The notes under the pieces were generated by a model that ran no database searches, was not told the origin of the DNA, and saw only the letters and a list, made by a program, of their open reading frames with translations. A program made the translations under genes and the position numbers. Positions 14,578 to 22,936 of a stretch of 38,862 bases of DNA are shown in pieces. Each line of letters starts with the position of its first letter. Positions within the stretch are counted from its first letter, which is position 1. Source of the stretch: Chlamydiota bacterium (GTDB lineage Bacteria > Chlamydiota > Chlamydiia > Chlamydiales > Parachlamydiaceae); the NCBI GenBank assembly GCA_013287815.1, contig JABDDC010000014.1, positions 1 through 38,862 on the forward strand, read 5' to 3'.

Positions 14578-16599
14578 ATGTCAATGTCACCTTTAATGCC
14601 CAAGCCAATTGTCTCATCATCTTCGATTGTCTCATCATCTTCGTCTGCTCCTATTGAGCCATCTTCACCGGGAGTATCTGATGCAATTAAAAGAATTAAA
14701 AAAGGACACGTTTCTGCAGCTCAAAGAGAACTGGCATTTAAAGCAACTGCAATGCCTAGGGAAGAATATCACAATATTCCCGCGTCAGCCCAACTGGCAT
14801 TACAAGGGTTTAGTCAAGACGTTCAAGGAATGGGATTTCGTACCCTTGATAGCAAAGCAACGCTGCTACCATCGGCATTATTTGCATCTTCATCATCATC
14901 TTCATTGCCTCATGGTGTCTTATCGCAAGGCGATATTCAAGTAAAAACAGATCAGGCTCATGAATCCGTTGTTTCAATTAAATCCGATGTTTCAATTTCT
15001 TTTGAGGAAGTGACACCATCTAAGCAGGGTTCTGGTGAAGTCCGAGCTCGCTCTCCAAGTGTTATTGTAAATGAAGTAGCTCTGTCAATTATACCCGGTA
15101 TTTCCCTCTCAGGTAAAATAGTGCAATTTAGTATCCAAGAGCAGCAGCCAGAAGAACATGATGAATTTGATGATCTATCCGAGAGAAAGCCTTCCAAAGA
15201 CGAAGGTCCACTGGTTATAGAACTTGACGCTGTAAATCCCATCGTATTCGATATCTCGGCGAAGCCTGATAGTATAGAAAAGATTCAGGCTAAACTAACG
15301 GATAATAAGATGGAAGGAAGCTCTATTCAGGAGATTCTTAGGAATACGATCAAACATCTAAAAGCGGCGCACCCGGATGAAGAGTTTACAATTGAAGAAT
15401 TTATACCGGATGATCCTAAATTCGGAGCAATTAATAACACGCAAAATTCGCGTGGAGAACCGATTAAGGAGAGACAGGTTACGTTTTTTGTAAAATCAGC
15501 AAACAGGAGTGTTGAATTTACAAAACCGATTTACACTAATGCTAAAATTGATGAAGACGCTCATTCTGCTGTATTTAAATACCTGACTATAGTTAGAGAA
15601 TTAGCTATGTTAGAGGCAGAAGACCCAAGCGGAGCTTCTTTTTCTTCAAAACTAATTGCGGGGAATACCACTCAGCTTTTTACAGGCAGAACAAATGTAA
15701 ATAAAGCTGACTATGACAGATTAATCGGATTGACTGTTTTTTCCTTTAAAAATAAGAGTGGGTCGGGGGAGGTTCAAGTTTCAGCCGGCAAAATGGATTT
15801 AATTTTTAAGAGGGGAGAAGCCAAAACATTCGAAGAAGTTACAGTAGCACCGGGTGTAACGGCGCCGGTTTTTCGCTTTGATGATGAGACAACAGTTAAT
15901 AAAAAGGCGACGCAAAAAATCCAGCAGGCGTTTGATCCCAATAAATCATTAGATCAAAATCTTAAGGAATTGAGCGGTCAGCTTCAGGCAGATCTTGCTA
16001 AGTTTGCCATTTTGAATGGAAAAGTTAAAGAAGATCAATTGCAAAATGCCATAGCAAACCCTTCTGCAGCCAACCGTCAGGTTTTAATGGACCTGGTCGA
16101 GATTAATGATTTAGTCGTACAAATGGAAGATAGGTCGAAAGGACTTTTGAATTTGGGCAAAAATTTGCCTCCGGAAGTTCAGGAATTACAAAGGAAAATT
16201 AGTGTGGCTAGGACCGGAGTTGATCAGATTAGCAATAATCTGAAGGCTCTTCAAAATCAGAATGTGAACAAGGTTCAAGCGCCGGCAATTAAAGATGCTT
16301 CAAAAGCAGAGTATCCTGTATGGCTAAATCCGCGACAAATTAAAGAGTTAGATGAACTTGCAGTCAGCAATCCTGGTCAAGTTTCAGGCAAAATAGTAGA
16401 ATTTGAAAATGCAAAATTTGGAGCATTAATAACCGATATAGAGAAGGAAGCAATAAAACGTCTTCCTCCAAGCAGACAAAAACAATTTCTAGAAGGTATT
16501 AATGCAGAAGGCATAAGGAATTTCATAGATAAGTCACCACAAATCCAAAAAGAATTAAATCCAATCATAGAAGAAATAAAAAAAAGACAGAGTCCATAA
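14578..16599 (+). CDS. Orphan 673-residue Ser-rich-N-terminus protein, effector candidate
   Basis: Not recognised. The start at 14578 is set by AGGAGG with a 4-base spacer; the ATG at 14554 would lie before this site. The N-terminal 30 residues are almost entirely Ser/Pro (two short serine runs), as in type III secretion signals of chlamydial effectors. A second serine run sits near residue 105. Residues about 230-450 look like an ordered alpha/beta domain (IQEILRNTIKHLKAAH, FFVKSANRSVEFTKPIY, FSFKNKSGSGEVQV). Residues about 460-560 are helical, with a coiled-coil-like stretch around QELQRKISVARTGVDQI. No signal peptide or membrane segment is seen. It has its own promoter and a strong terminator, so it is probably a single-gene unit. 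The role is unknown. Confidence 0.8.
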   Translation: MSMSPLMPKPIVSSSSIVSSSSSAPIEPSSPGVSDAIKRIKKGHVSAAQRELAFKATAMPREEYHNIPASAQLALQGFSQDVQGMGFRTLDSKATLLPSALFASSSSSSLPHGVLSQGDIQVKTDQAHESVVSIKSDVSISFEEVTPSKQGSGEVRARSPSVIVNEVALSIIPGISLSGKIVQFSIQEQQPEEHDEFDDLSERKPSKDEGPLVIELDAVNPIVFDISAKPDSIEKIQAKLTDNKMEGSSIQEILRNTIKHLKAAHPDEEFTIEEFIPDDPKFGAINNTQNSRGEPIKERQVTFFVKSANRSVEFTKPIYTNAKIDEDAHSAVFKYLTIVRELAMLEAEDPSGASFSSKLIAGNTTQLFTGRTNVNKADYDRLIGLTVFSFKNKSGSGEVQVSAGKMDLIFKRGEAKTFEEVTVAPGVTAPVFRFDDETTVNKKATQKIQQAFDPNKSLDQNLKELSGQLQADLAKFAILNGKVKEDQLQNAIANPSAANRQVLMDLVEINDLVVQMEDRSKGLLNLGKNLPPEVQELQRKISVARTGVDQISNNLKALQNQNVNKVQAPAIKDASKAEYPVWLNPRQIKELDELAVSNPGQVSGKIVEFENAKFGALITDIEKEAIKRLPPSRQKQFLEGINAEGIRNFIDKSPQIQKELNPIIEEIKKRQSP

Positions 16600-16629
16600 G
16601 AGTATAGTCTTTTGACTGGCATGAATTAC

Positions 16630-16663
16630 AATCCAACAAATCGCGATTTGTTGGATTTTTTTT
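16630..16663 (+). terminator. Strong intrinsic terminator
   Basis: A perfect 14-bp stem, AATCCAACAAATCG with CGATTTGTTGGATT (16630-16657), is followed by a T run to 16663. It ends transcription of the gene stopping at 16599. The rest of the 16664-16801 stretch shows nothing recognisable. Confidence 0.9.
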
Positions 16664-16801
16664 GCCTAGTGACGTCCTAGGTTCGCTCGTCAGACCTTCA
16701 TCGCGGGGAGAGACATATGCCATCCCTACGGGACTGAGCGTCGCCCTTCATCATGTTTGGATCAAATGTTATGAATCTCTTCAATGTTGTTGAAAAATGC
16801 A

Positions 16802-16945
16802 GCTTGCGAAGCCTTGGAGTGCTGTGCTCTGCACAGCCTTTTGGCGCAATTGTGAGAAGAGATTTCGTTGCGTGATAAATTGTGGAACCCATTCTCGTCC
16901 CCTGAAAATGAGTGTGTGCCACAATCACGCAAATGGCTTTGCAAG
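16802..16945. mobile_element. Degenerate third copy of the copy A/B element
   Basis: The left end 16802-16822 is identical to the terminal repeat of copy A, followed by a subterminal hairpin (TGTGCTCTGCACA), then TTGGCGCAATTGTGAGA. The right end is reduced to GGCTTTGCAAG (16935-16945), as if the inner part of the right repeat was deleted. An internal inverted pair (TTGCGTGATAAATTGTGG with CCACAATCACGCAA) is also present. Confidence 0.75.
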
Positions 16946-17025
16946 GACAATTTTTGAGTTGTTGTTGGAGATTAACTTGAGGGGTAGTGGAGTGGTAAGA
17001 TATTGGACTTTTTTGGAGGTTGATT

Positions 17026-17654
17026 ATGAGTGGTGTGTCAGCATATACAGTGTTAAGCAGTAATGATAATTTGTTGGCTCTGGACGTGCCAGCACGTCAA
17101 TTAAAGAGCGGGTCGTTGATTGTGACTGCTCCTGGGAAAAAGTTTAGCCAATGGACTGTGGAAAATCATATTGATTCCTATACAATGTTGCAACAGGTAA
17201 TCGGGCTCTGGAATAAAACAAATTTTACTGATCAATACTCCATCTTAGGGAAGATGGATTCTTCAGATTTTAAATGGGAAATCATCCCTTACCAAAAGTG
17301 CCGTACTATTTTTGGAAGGATCATTCAACAGCTTCAGGTCTTATGGAGGGTTGTTTTCGGCGGTTTTCATGTCGATGAGATTTCTCTAAAATAAGACAAA
17401 TTAAGAATGTCTATTTTCTGAATAAATCAGGCGTTGATGCTGGTCAATCAGTTAACCACTGGAATTTGAATGTCATTTTAACTAATAATGTCGCGCAAGA
17501 TTTCTGGGGCAAACTGACTGTATTCAAGAATATTCTTTTGGGATCTTCTCCGATGAAGGAAGAGGCGTTGGAGAAGCGGGTATCGGAGCTACGAGCTGAG
17601 TTAGCTAATTTACATGGAGTGGTAGGAAAAGAAGATCATGTGAATGAAGTTTAG
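17026..17654 (+). pseudogene. Frameshifted gene, about 209 residues, unknown family
   Basis: The ATG at 17026 has GGAGG six bases upstream. The first frame reads 122 residues (MSGVSAYTVL ... FGGFHVDEISLK) and stops at 17392. A second frame, shifted by -1, is open from 17379 and reads SKIRQIKNVYFLNKSG..., continuing without a break through NHWNLNVILTNN and FWGKLTVFKNILLG to 17654. Joining the two at about 17385-17391 gives a plausible single protein. The shift lies at CTCTAAAATAAG, where a one-base indel in the A run or its neighbours is the simplest cause. The family is not recognised. The last 40 residues form a charged helix (EEALEKRVSELRAELANL). It could be decayed, a sequencing error, or expressed as two pieces. 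Confidence 0.65.
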
Positions 17655-17660
17655 GAGGAA

Positions 17661-17753
17661 ATGAGTGAAAATCGATGCCCCGAAAAAGATAAATGCAAGC
17701 AGTCAAGTTGTAGGCAATGGTTAAATCCTGTTAGAATGGGTAGACTGTATTGA
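17661..17753 (+). CDS. Possible 30-residue Cys-rich peptide
   Basis: AGGAGG overlaps the stop codon of the preceding gene, and an ATG follows after two bases; this spacing is shorter than usual. The 30-codon frame encodes a peptide with three cysteines (CPEKDKCKQSSC) and a basic tail. It could be a coupled small protein of the upstream gene or chance. There is no homology I can name. Confidence 0.3.
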   Translation: MSENRCPEKDKCKQSSCRQWLNPVRMGRLY

Positions 17754-17761
17754 TTTTTCTT

Positions 17762-18631
17762 TTATTTGAGGCTTAGGTAATTGTTAGCTACGTATGATTT
17801 AACTGCATCAATTTGTGGTTTTGGGATGACAGTAAATTTTGAATATTTAGTCAGGTATTGTGCAAAGCTGTCATAGGGTCTGTCCTTCATAATGAATACA
17901 CCAGCTTTATTTAAGTATTCACGGCCATGCCAGTTCATTGCAGATGTTGAGTGCCATTTTTGTGTTGAGCGGTCGTAGACGATTAAATCGTGTTCAACAC
18001 CATCAAATGAGTTTGTCTTATAAGAGGTGGCAAAGAAAGTATAGGATCCAATGTCTTGAAGAGATGATTTTCTAAAAAGAACGACTGGGATTCCTGCCTG
18101 CTGTTCATTTGCCTGGGTGTACTGCTCGATTTGATCTTTGGCATACTGCCTTACAAATTCACTGAGCTTTTCATCCAATTCATTATTTTTGAACTTATCT
18201 TTGTTTTCATTGAGAAGCTTGAACCCTGCTTGCAAGGCCTCTTCATGATAACCTATATATTTTCTAATCTCATCGGGTTCTCTTTTATCCTGCAGATTAA
18301 GGAGTCGAATCGTTTGGGCAACATGATTGATTAGAGTGTTTTTATTTATTGCATCAGCGTTGTAGTTAGATCCTCCGGGAGGAGGGAAGGAAAAGCTTTT
18401 TTCTTCGTTCTCATCATTACTTAATGAAGCTTCGAGTTTTATTAGTGTAGCCTTTATTTGATCTAAAGCGGGATTGTTCGCCTGGGTTGTAGTGATGAAT
18501 ATGCCGATGTTATTCAAGGCCGAAGTAATAGAATCATAACCATATTGGTCATCAATATTGATTTCACTAATCAAAGCAAGATTTATTGTCACTATAGCTG
18601 CTTTGAAGTCTGTTGGTGAAAGACCAGTCAT
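17762..18631 (-). CDS. Candidate SH2-domain protein coupled to transaldolase
   Basis: This 289-residue protein is of no family I know as a whole. Residues 1-160 are mainly helical with a Pro/Gly-rich linker near 82-90. Residues about 160-268 follow the SH2 plan. A helix (AKDQIEQYTQ) precedes the strand VVLFRKSS, with Arg187 where SH2 domains have the phosphate-binding Arg (F-L-V-R-x-S). Then come GSYTFF (like G-x-Y-x-L-S), and V-E-H with His214 exactly 17 residues after Tyr197, as between the same sites in Src. A late helix, YDSFAQYLTKYSKF, resembles the SH2 F-x-S-L-x-x-L-V-x-Y-Y helix. The loop before that helix is about 20 residues longer than in Src. The ATG is 2 bp after the tal stop, without a clear ribosome site, suggesting coupling. 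If correct, it would bind phosphotyrosine, probably in the host. This is inference from pattern. Confidence 0.7.
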   Translation of the reverse strand: MTGLSPTDFKAAIVTINLALISEINIDDQYGYDSITSALNNIGIFITTTQANNPALDQIKATLIKLEASLSNDENEEKSFSFPPPGGSNYNADAINKNTLINHVAQTIRLLNLQDKREPDEIRKYIGYHEEALQAGFKLLNENKDKFKNNELDEKLSEFVRQYAKDQIEQYTQANEQQAGIPVVLFRKSSLQDIGSYTFFATSYKTNSFDGVEHDLIVYDRSTQKWHSTSAMNWHGREYLNKAGVFIMKDRPYDSFAQYLTKYSKFTVIPKPQIDAVKSYVANNYLSLK

Positions 18632-18633
18632 GT

Positions 18634-19596
18634 TCAGGCCATATTGTAAGTTTTTTTGAGGAGGTCTTCAAGCTTTTGCGCATCATGGGCAAAGACTCTG
18701 ATCCCTTCAGAAAGCTTTTCAGTAGCCATGGCATCTTCGTTTAGAAGAAGGCGGAATTTTTTTTCGTCGATTTCAAGCTTGGGTATGTCCATTGACATGG
18801 CTTTTTGCGGATCGAGTTTTCTTTCAAGCTTCCCTTGGTCATTAGCGAGTTCTGCGAGGAACTGTGGAGAGATAGTGAGGAGGTCGCAGCCGGCAAGCTG
18901 AATGATTTCTCCCGCATTGCGAAAGCTGGCACCCATCACTTGCGTTTTGTAGCCGAACTTTTTGTAATAGTTGTAGATGGTGGTGACAGAGACAACTCCG
19001 GGATCTTTTTCAGGGGGATAGCTTTCAACACCCTCAGCTTTTTTAAACCAGTCGAAGATCCGTCCGACGAATGGAGAGATCAATGTAGCTTTGGCTTCAG
19101 CCATATGGATAGCCTGCACTAGGCTGAACATGAGTGTCATATTGCAGTGTATGCCAATTTTTTCAAGTTCGCGTGCGGCCACTCCACCTTCCCATGTGGA
19201 GGCTAGTTTGATGAGGATTCTCTCTTTTTTGATTCCCATGCTTTCGTACAGGCCGATAAGCGTCTTGGCTTTGGCAATGCTAGCATCGACATCAAAAGAG
19301 AGTCTCGCGTCAACTTCTGTTGAGACTCTACCTGGAACTAGTTTTAAGATTTCGCATCCGACGTTCACGAATAATTTATCCATGAAGTGGGTCATTTGTT
19401 CATTTTTTGGCCATTGCTGACAGAGTTTGTAGGCATCATCGATGAGAGGTTTGTAGACAGGTGACTGGATGGCTTTTAATATTAATGATGGATTGGTTGT
19501 GGCGTCGGTAGGAGAGTATGCCTTTATCGCTTCGATATCGCCGGTATCAACGACGACGGTGGTCATTTTTTTCAGCTGTTCTAACTTATTCGGCAT
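18634..19596 (-). CDS. tal: Transaldolase
   Basis: The 320-residue protein is a full-length class I (TalB-type) transaldolase of the non-oxidative pentose phosphate pathway, exchanging a dihydroxyacetone unit between sedoheptulose-7-phosphate and glyceraldehyde-3-phosphate. Signatures seen are [11 protein letters not shown] (30-40), [12 protein letters not shown] (89-100) and the Schiff-base lysine Lys130 in [22 protein letters not shown] and GASFRN follow. TTTGGAG upstream supports the ATG. It is the middle gene of a minus-strand set (zinc-ribbon protein, tal, SH2-like protein) with gaps of 13 and 2 bp. In Chlamydia, too, tal lies near the V-ATPase genes, so this is conserved neighbourhood. 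Confidence 0.97.
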   Translation of the reverse strand: MPNKLEQLKKMTTVVVDTGDIEAIKAYSPTDATTNPSLILKAIQSPVYKPLIDDAYKLCQQWPKNEQMTHFMDKLFVNVGCEILKLVPGRVSTEVDARLSFDVDASIAKAKTLIGLYESMGIKKERILIKLASTWEGGVAARELEKIGIHCNMTLMFSLVQAIHMAEAKATLISPFVGRIFDWFKKAEGVESYPPEKDPGVVSVTTIYNYYKKFGYKTQVMGASFRNAGEIIQLAGCDLLTISPQFLAELANDQGKLERKLDPQKAMSMDIPKLEIDEKKFRLLLNEDAMATEKLSEGIRVFAHDAQKLEDLLKKTYNMA

Positions 19597-19609
19597 GGAT
19601 GCTCCAAAT

Positions 19610-20005
19610 TTATTTGGTTATTGTATGTTTTGTATAAAGTTCCAATGAGGGTGTATCTGACTTTGGTTCGATACGGAAGGTGATGGTCATTGGCTTGCTG
19701 TCCATCATGAGGTCGAGGGTGGAGTTGAGTCGGGTAAGAAGGATTTTATAAGGGATTTTGATTTCGCGGTCGCCAATGTAGATTCCTACGCTTGTGTTGG
19801 ACAATATTTCTTCAGACTGTTGGATCTGGCGGCAGAGCTTGTCAAATAGGATAAGTTGACGGCTTAATTTTTCATCAGAAAAGTCAAAGACAGTTTTGCA
19901 TTCGGCGCATTTGATCTTTCTTTCTTTTTCAATATCGAAGATGGAGAAGGTGACCGGATTTTGGCAGCATTGACAATTAAATTGGAGGAGATGGCCTTTT
20001 TGCAT
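19610..20005 (-). CDS. Zinc-ribbon protein of unknown function
   Basis: The 131-residue product has an N-terminal zinc ribbon with ligands Cys11 and Cys14 (CQCC) and Cys33 and Cys36 (CAEC), joined by a short beta hairpin ([15 protein letters not shown]). The rest (40-131) starts with a helix ([21 protein letters not shown]) and continues as strands ([28 protein letters not shown]). A similar strand pattern, with a G-x-R/D-x-I-x-I-P motif, occurs in the lipoprotein at 23617-24114 (LGARKIDIIPDQF), but the similarity is weak. It is the leading gene of the tal set. The function is unknown; a nucleic-acid or protein-binding role is possible. Confidence 0.75.
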   Translation of the reverse strand: MQKGHLLQFNCQCCQNPVTFSIFDIEKERKIKCAECKTVFDFSDEKLSRQLILFDKLCRQIQQSEEILSNTSVGIYIGDREIKIPYKILLTRLNSTLDLMMDSKPMTITFRIEPKSDTPSLELYTKHTITK

Positions 20006-20072
20006 CTTGTAAGTCCTTTATAGTGCTAATGATTAAGCATACCATTAGATAAATATATTGGCAAGCATTGGA

Positions 20073-20318
20073 GACAGGGACCTGAGATTCGGAGTAGGTA
20101 CTTATCGTCATTATAACCGCGGAGCCGCAGAGATCGCTGAGCAAACGCAGAGAGTTTTTCTACGATCAAAATCTCTCTGCGCTTGCTCAGCGATCTCTGC
20201 GGCTCCGCGGTAAAATCTTCTATACAACTTTCTAGCCAACCCTTACTAGAGCCACTTTCCTATACCCAAACGGTATCTCTGACATCTCGTTCCTACTCCG
20301 AATCTCAGGACAGGGACC
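20073..20318. mobile_element. MITE-like element with target duplication
   Basis: Outer 18-bp perfect inverted repeats lie at 20081-20098 (CCTGAGATTCGGAGTAGG) and 20292-20309. A direct repeat GACAGGGACC stands at both ends (20073-20082 and 20309-20318), like a target-site duplication. Inside is a second, stronger hairpin: 39-bp arms at 20116-20154 and 20173-20211 with one mismatch, starting ACCGCGGAGCCGCAGAGATC. There is no coding capacity. The inner motif belongs to the widespread CTCTGCGG-type intergenic repeats. Confidence 0.8.
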
Positions 20319-20340
20319 GGCAATTAGGAGTAGGTTAAAG

Positions 20341-20399
20341 CGTCTGGAACCCCCTTCGAATCGCCGTTTCTAGGATTATGGTGTCAGACACCATAATGT
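20341..20399. repeat. 38-bp repeat copy plus palindrome
   Basis: 20341-20378 (CGTCTGGAACCCCCTTCGAA...) matches 36394-36431 at about 34 of 38 positions. A near-perfect palindrome, ATTATGGTGTC-A-GACACCATAAT, follows directly (20376-20399 region). The element sits upstream of the 20504 gene. The rest of the 498-bp gap 20006-20503 is the MITE at 20073-20318 and AT-rich sequence. Confidence 0.65.
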
Positions 20400-20503
20400 T
20401 TCAAGTCGCTTCAATACAACCATCTAACAGTCAACTAATTACGATTCAGTATTATATAATACATTTTTTTGTTAAACTAATGGAAGGTTACTTGGAGGCT
20501 TTT

Positions 20504-22360
20504 ATGCATAAAAGAGTAATAGATTTTCAAGGTTTGATCGACCTCGATCCTAAGGTTGTTGCAGAATTATCGAGCTATCTTCAGGAGAAGGAGACCCGGC
20601 TTGCCTATCAAATCATCAATGCGATAAATCCGATGCAAGTCGAAGCATTCAATCCGATACTTCCAATGTCTAACATCCACATCAAACTATCAGAAGCCGT
20701 TGATGGTTTTTCTAAAAAGGTAAGATCTTTTGTATCCGGCACGTTTAATCAGATGCCCAATGATAACGGTAGCCGGGTCCTAAGTGAAATCAATAAAGCC
20801 CTATGGGATTACACCGAAGTGCTTGAGAGCGGTGTTATTGAGCTATTTCAGCAGGTCAAGCAGGTCAATGTCGACCGCTGGCATATTTCAATCAATGATG
20901 TGGTCCTATCCTTGAAGGATTTGCTGCTTCACCATGTAGAGGATTTGAAGTGGGCTGTAATGAGGCTGGAGCAGCCGTTAAAGGATTTCGTATTAAAAAA
21001 TGAAAATAAATCGGGTTTTAAAAGCTTCCTCAGTGGATTTCATAAGTATATTGATTCGGGTATATTAAAAAATCTCGACCAAAGCGATACCTATTTGAAA
21101 AAGAATTACGATGCCTTTCAGAAGCAGTATCAAGAGTTTGAAAAGGTTAATTTCTCCATTGAAGAACCAATGAGGAAATTAAATGGATTTCCTGTTTATT
21201 CGGTGCTGGATTCACCTGTTCAAAGTATCTATGGAAATGTTTTTAAGCTTTTAAAAATGCTGGAGCAAAATAAAAAGGGAGATTTGGCTGTCGAAACGGT
21301 CCGTTCACTAAAAAATATGGCTAGTGTGGATAGTGTCTCACGGATCTTAGAGCTTTATTTTGAAGAGCTAGCAGACAGGTATTTCAAAAGCAGCCTTGAT
21401 CTAAAAGCGTTTGATAAGGAACCTGAATTGTTTAAGGAACAAGTTGAGAAGCTGAAAGTCAAGTTGCGAGAATATAGTGAAGAGCTTAAGGTCCTAATTA
21501 TGACTATCGGTCAATATCGAAGTTTTATTCTTAAGGCTCATCCAAATCCTTATGTGAGTTCTCGCTGGGGCTTTACCGAATGGATTGTTGGGCCAGAGCC
21601 AGAAAAGGCTAAGCAGCTGCTGCACTTGATTTATAAAGGCAACGATCTATTGAAAGACTATCAAAATTTTATGTCTGCTTTGGATCGGACCTTTCAGGAG
21701 CAGCAAAAAAGGGAAATTGAGGCCCATCATGAGATAGAATCATTGCTGCACGAAATGGGACAGCCTCTCATTTCCAGGACAATGATGCATAGCCGCGCTG
21801 AAAAGCTGCTTGAGCAGATTAACGCCTGCGATGAGGTGGGAACTTCCAGCAGAGGCACAGTGATATATATTGGAGAAATATTAGCGAAGGCAATGAGGGA
21901 AGATTGGAAATACCATGTCATGCATGAGTTTACCCTTTTTCACGAAATAGTTCGGAAGCATTTAGGTCTTTCTAGAATATCCGTCGAGCCTCCACATGTG
22001 ATGAGGAAAAGGCGGTTCCAACAGCTATTTGATCAAATAGGCAAGTGGATCCAAAAAGGAGATTTCTATTCCCATGTCCATGAAATTGAACTAGATATCA
22101 ATGATATGAAGACTTATTTGCAGGATTTTCTCGCTATGGTTCAAAGAGCTGAGAAAGAGAAATCCAGTAATCCTTTTTTGGATGAAACAATTAAGAAATT
22201 TAGATTGCAACTGTTCGAATACAGATATCAATTTGGTTATTTTTTTTATTTACTAATGTCGAAAAATAGCGACTGTCAACAATTAAGGAATCAGTTTCTT
22301 TTTGTGGATCAATATTTTGAAACTATTGAAAATTTACTTAATCAGAGTCAAGGATGGTAG
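20504..22360 (+). CDS. Large helical orphan protein, 618 residues
   Basis: Not recognised. The ATG at 20504 is chosen because GGAGG ends five bases upstream; in-frame codons further upstream run into the repeat at 20341-20399 and have no ribosome site. The protein has no signal peptide, no membrane segment and no low-complexity region. It is almost wholly alpha-helical by composition, with many amphipathic stretches (DTYLKKNYDAFQKQYQEFEK, EQVEKLKVKLREYSEEL, HEIESLLHEM). No catalytic motif is evident. Such all-helical architecture suits a scaffold or structural protein. It converges on the Ser-tail gene at 22407 with a shared terminator between them. Coding is secure because the frame is long and open. 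Confidence 0.85.
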   Translation: MHKRVIDFQGLIDLDPKVVAELSSYLQEKETRLAYQIINAINPMQVEAFNPILPMSNIHIKLSEAVDGFSKKVRSFVSGTFNQMPNDNGSRVLSEINKALWDYTEVLESGVIELFQQVKQVNVDRWHISINDVVLSLKDLLLHHVEDLKWAVMRLEQPLKDFVLKNENKSGFKSFLSGFHKYIDSGILKNLDQSDTYLKKNYDAFQKQYQEFEKVNFSIEEPMRKLNGFPVYSVLDSPVQSIYGNVFKLLKMLEQNKKGDLAVETVRSLKNMASVDSVSRILELYFEELADRYFKSSLDLKAFDKEPELFKEQVEKLKVKLREYSEELKVLIMTIGQYRSFILKAHPNPYVSSRWGFTEWIVGPEPEKAKQLLHLIYKGNDLLKDYQNFMSALDRTFQEQQKREIEAHHEIESLLHEMGQPLISRTMMHSRAEKLLEQINACDEVGTSSRGTVIYIGEILAKAMREDWKYHVMHEFTLFHEIVRKHLGLSRISVEPPHVMRKRRFQQLFDQIGKWIQKGDFYSHVHEIELDINDMKTYLQDFLAMVQRAEKEKSSNPFLDETIKKFRLQLFEYRYQFGYFFYLLMSKNSDCQQLRNQFLFVDQYFETIENLLNQSQGW

Positions 22361-22367
22361 ATATAAA

Positions 22368-22401
22368 AAACCAGAGTGAGCAAAGAGCTGCACTCTGGTT
22401 T
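22368..22401. terminator. Bidirectional terminator between convergent genes
   Basis: AAACCAGAGTG (22368-22378) pairs with CACTCTGGTTT (22391-22401), a perfect 11-bp stem. A-rich sequence precedes it and TTTAATAATT follows, so it can serve both the 20504 gene and the minus-strand gene ending at 22407. Confidence 0.8.
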
Positions 22402-22406
22402 AATAA

Positions 22407-22718
22407 TTAGAAACCTGAGCTAGAAGAGCTGCTGCTGAAGTGGCCGTGAGAAATGCTTGACGCACTGCTTGAGCTACTGCTGCTTTGCTTAATGCTAGAA
22501 CCACTGCTGCTGCTATGGTGATGAGAACGGTCCGTTGTCGCGATAATGATACCAGCAACGACTAAAGCGCCGATAGGAAGAAGAGCGGACATATAAGATG
22601 CCGTTCCACTTTCATTATAAGCAGCACTATTGTCATCATAATACTCTTGTCCTTCAACTTGCGCTGTTAGGAGAGCTAACATACTTGTTAAAGCAATTAG
22701 TTTATTCAATTTTTTCAT
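22407..22718 (-). CDS. Small membrane protein with serine-rich tail (family member 1)
   Basis: The 103-residue protein has a signal peptide (KLIALTSMLALLTAQVEG), then a short acidic/Tyr segment (QEYYDDNSAAYNESG). A transmembrane helix follows at about 44-61 (SALLPIGALVVAGIIIA), and then a tail of about 40 residues made mostly of Ser and His, ending HGHF-SSSSSSSGF. The same plan and the HGHF-plus-serine-run ending occur in the product of 24117-24401, and the plan without HGHF in 22937-23449. The three are probably paralogues. No function is known; cell-envelope location is inferred. AAGGAAAT lies upstream of the ATG, although 9 bases away. Confidence 0.8.
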   Translation of the reverse strand: MKKLNKLIALTSMLALLTAQVEGQEYYDDNSAAYNESGTASYMSALLPIGALVVAGIIIATTDRSHHHSSSSGSSIKQSSSSSSSASSISHGHFSSSSSSSGF

Positions 22719-22936
22719 TTTCTTAATTTCCTTCTAAATACGAGTCACGTTTGCTACTAGGTCGCCTAACTTTATGATAGACATAGACTTTATAGCCTTT
22801 AAAGCTTTACGTTTCATGTTATGTACTAAAAATAAATTTCGCGCAACATTTTTTTTCTCTATACTTTTAACTTTTTTGTATTAACGTAAAGAAGGGTCGT
22901 TTTATAATTGAAATTAAGTCGTTGATTTTCTTGGTC

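Noticed and set aside
16698-17063. Short frames across the decayed element
   Set aside because: They only translate repeat sequence and overlap each other on both strands.
17379-17394. Programmed -1 frameshift in the 17026 gene
   Set aside because: The P-site codon would re-pair poorly (CTA to TCT) and no downstream pseudoknot is evident; a simple indel is more likely.
17026-17400. HIT-domain hydrolase
   Set aside because: The G-x-L-I-V-T start is loosely HIT-like but the His-x-His-x-His triad is not present.
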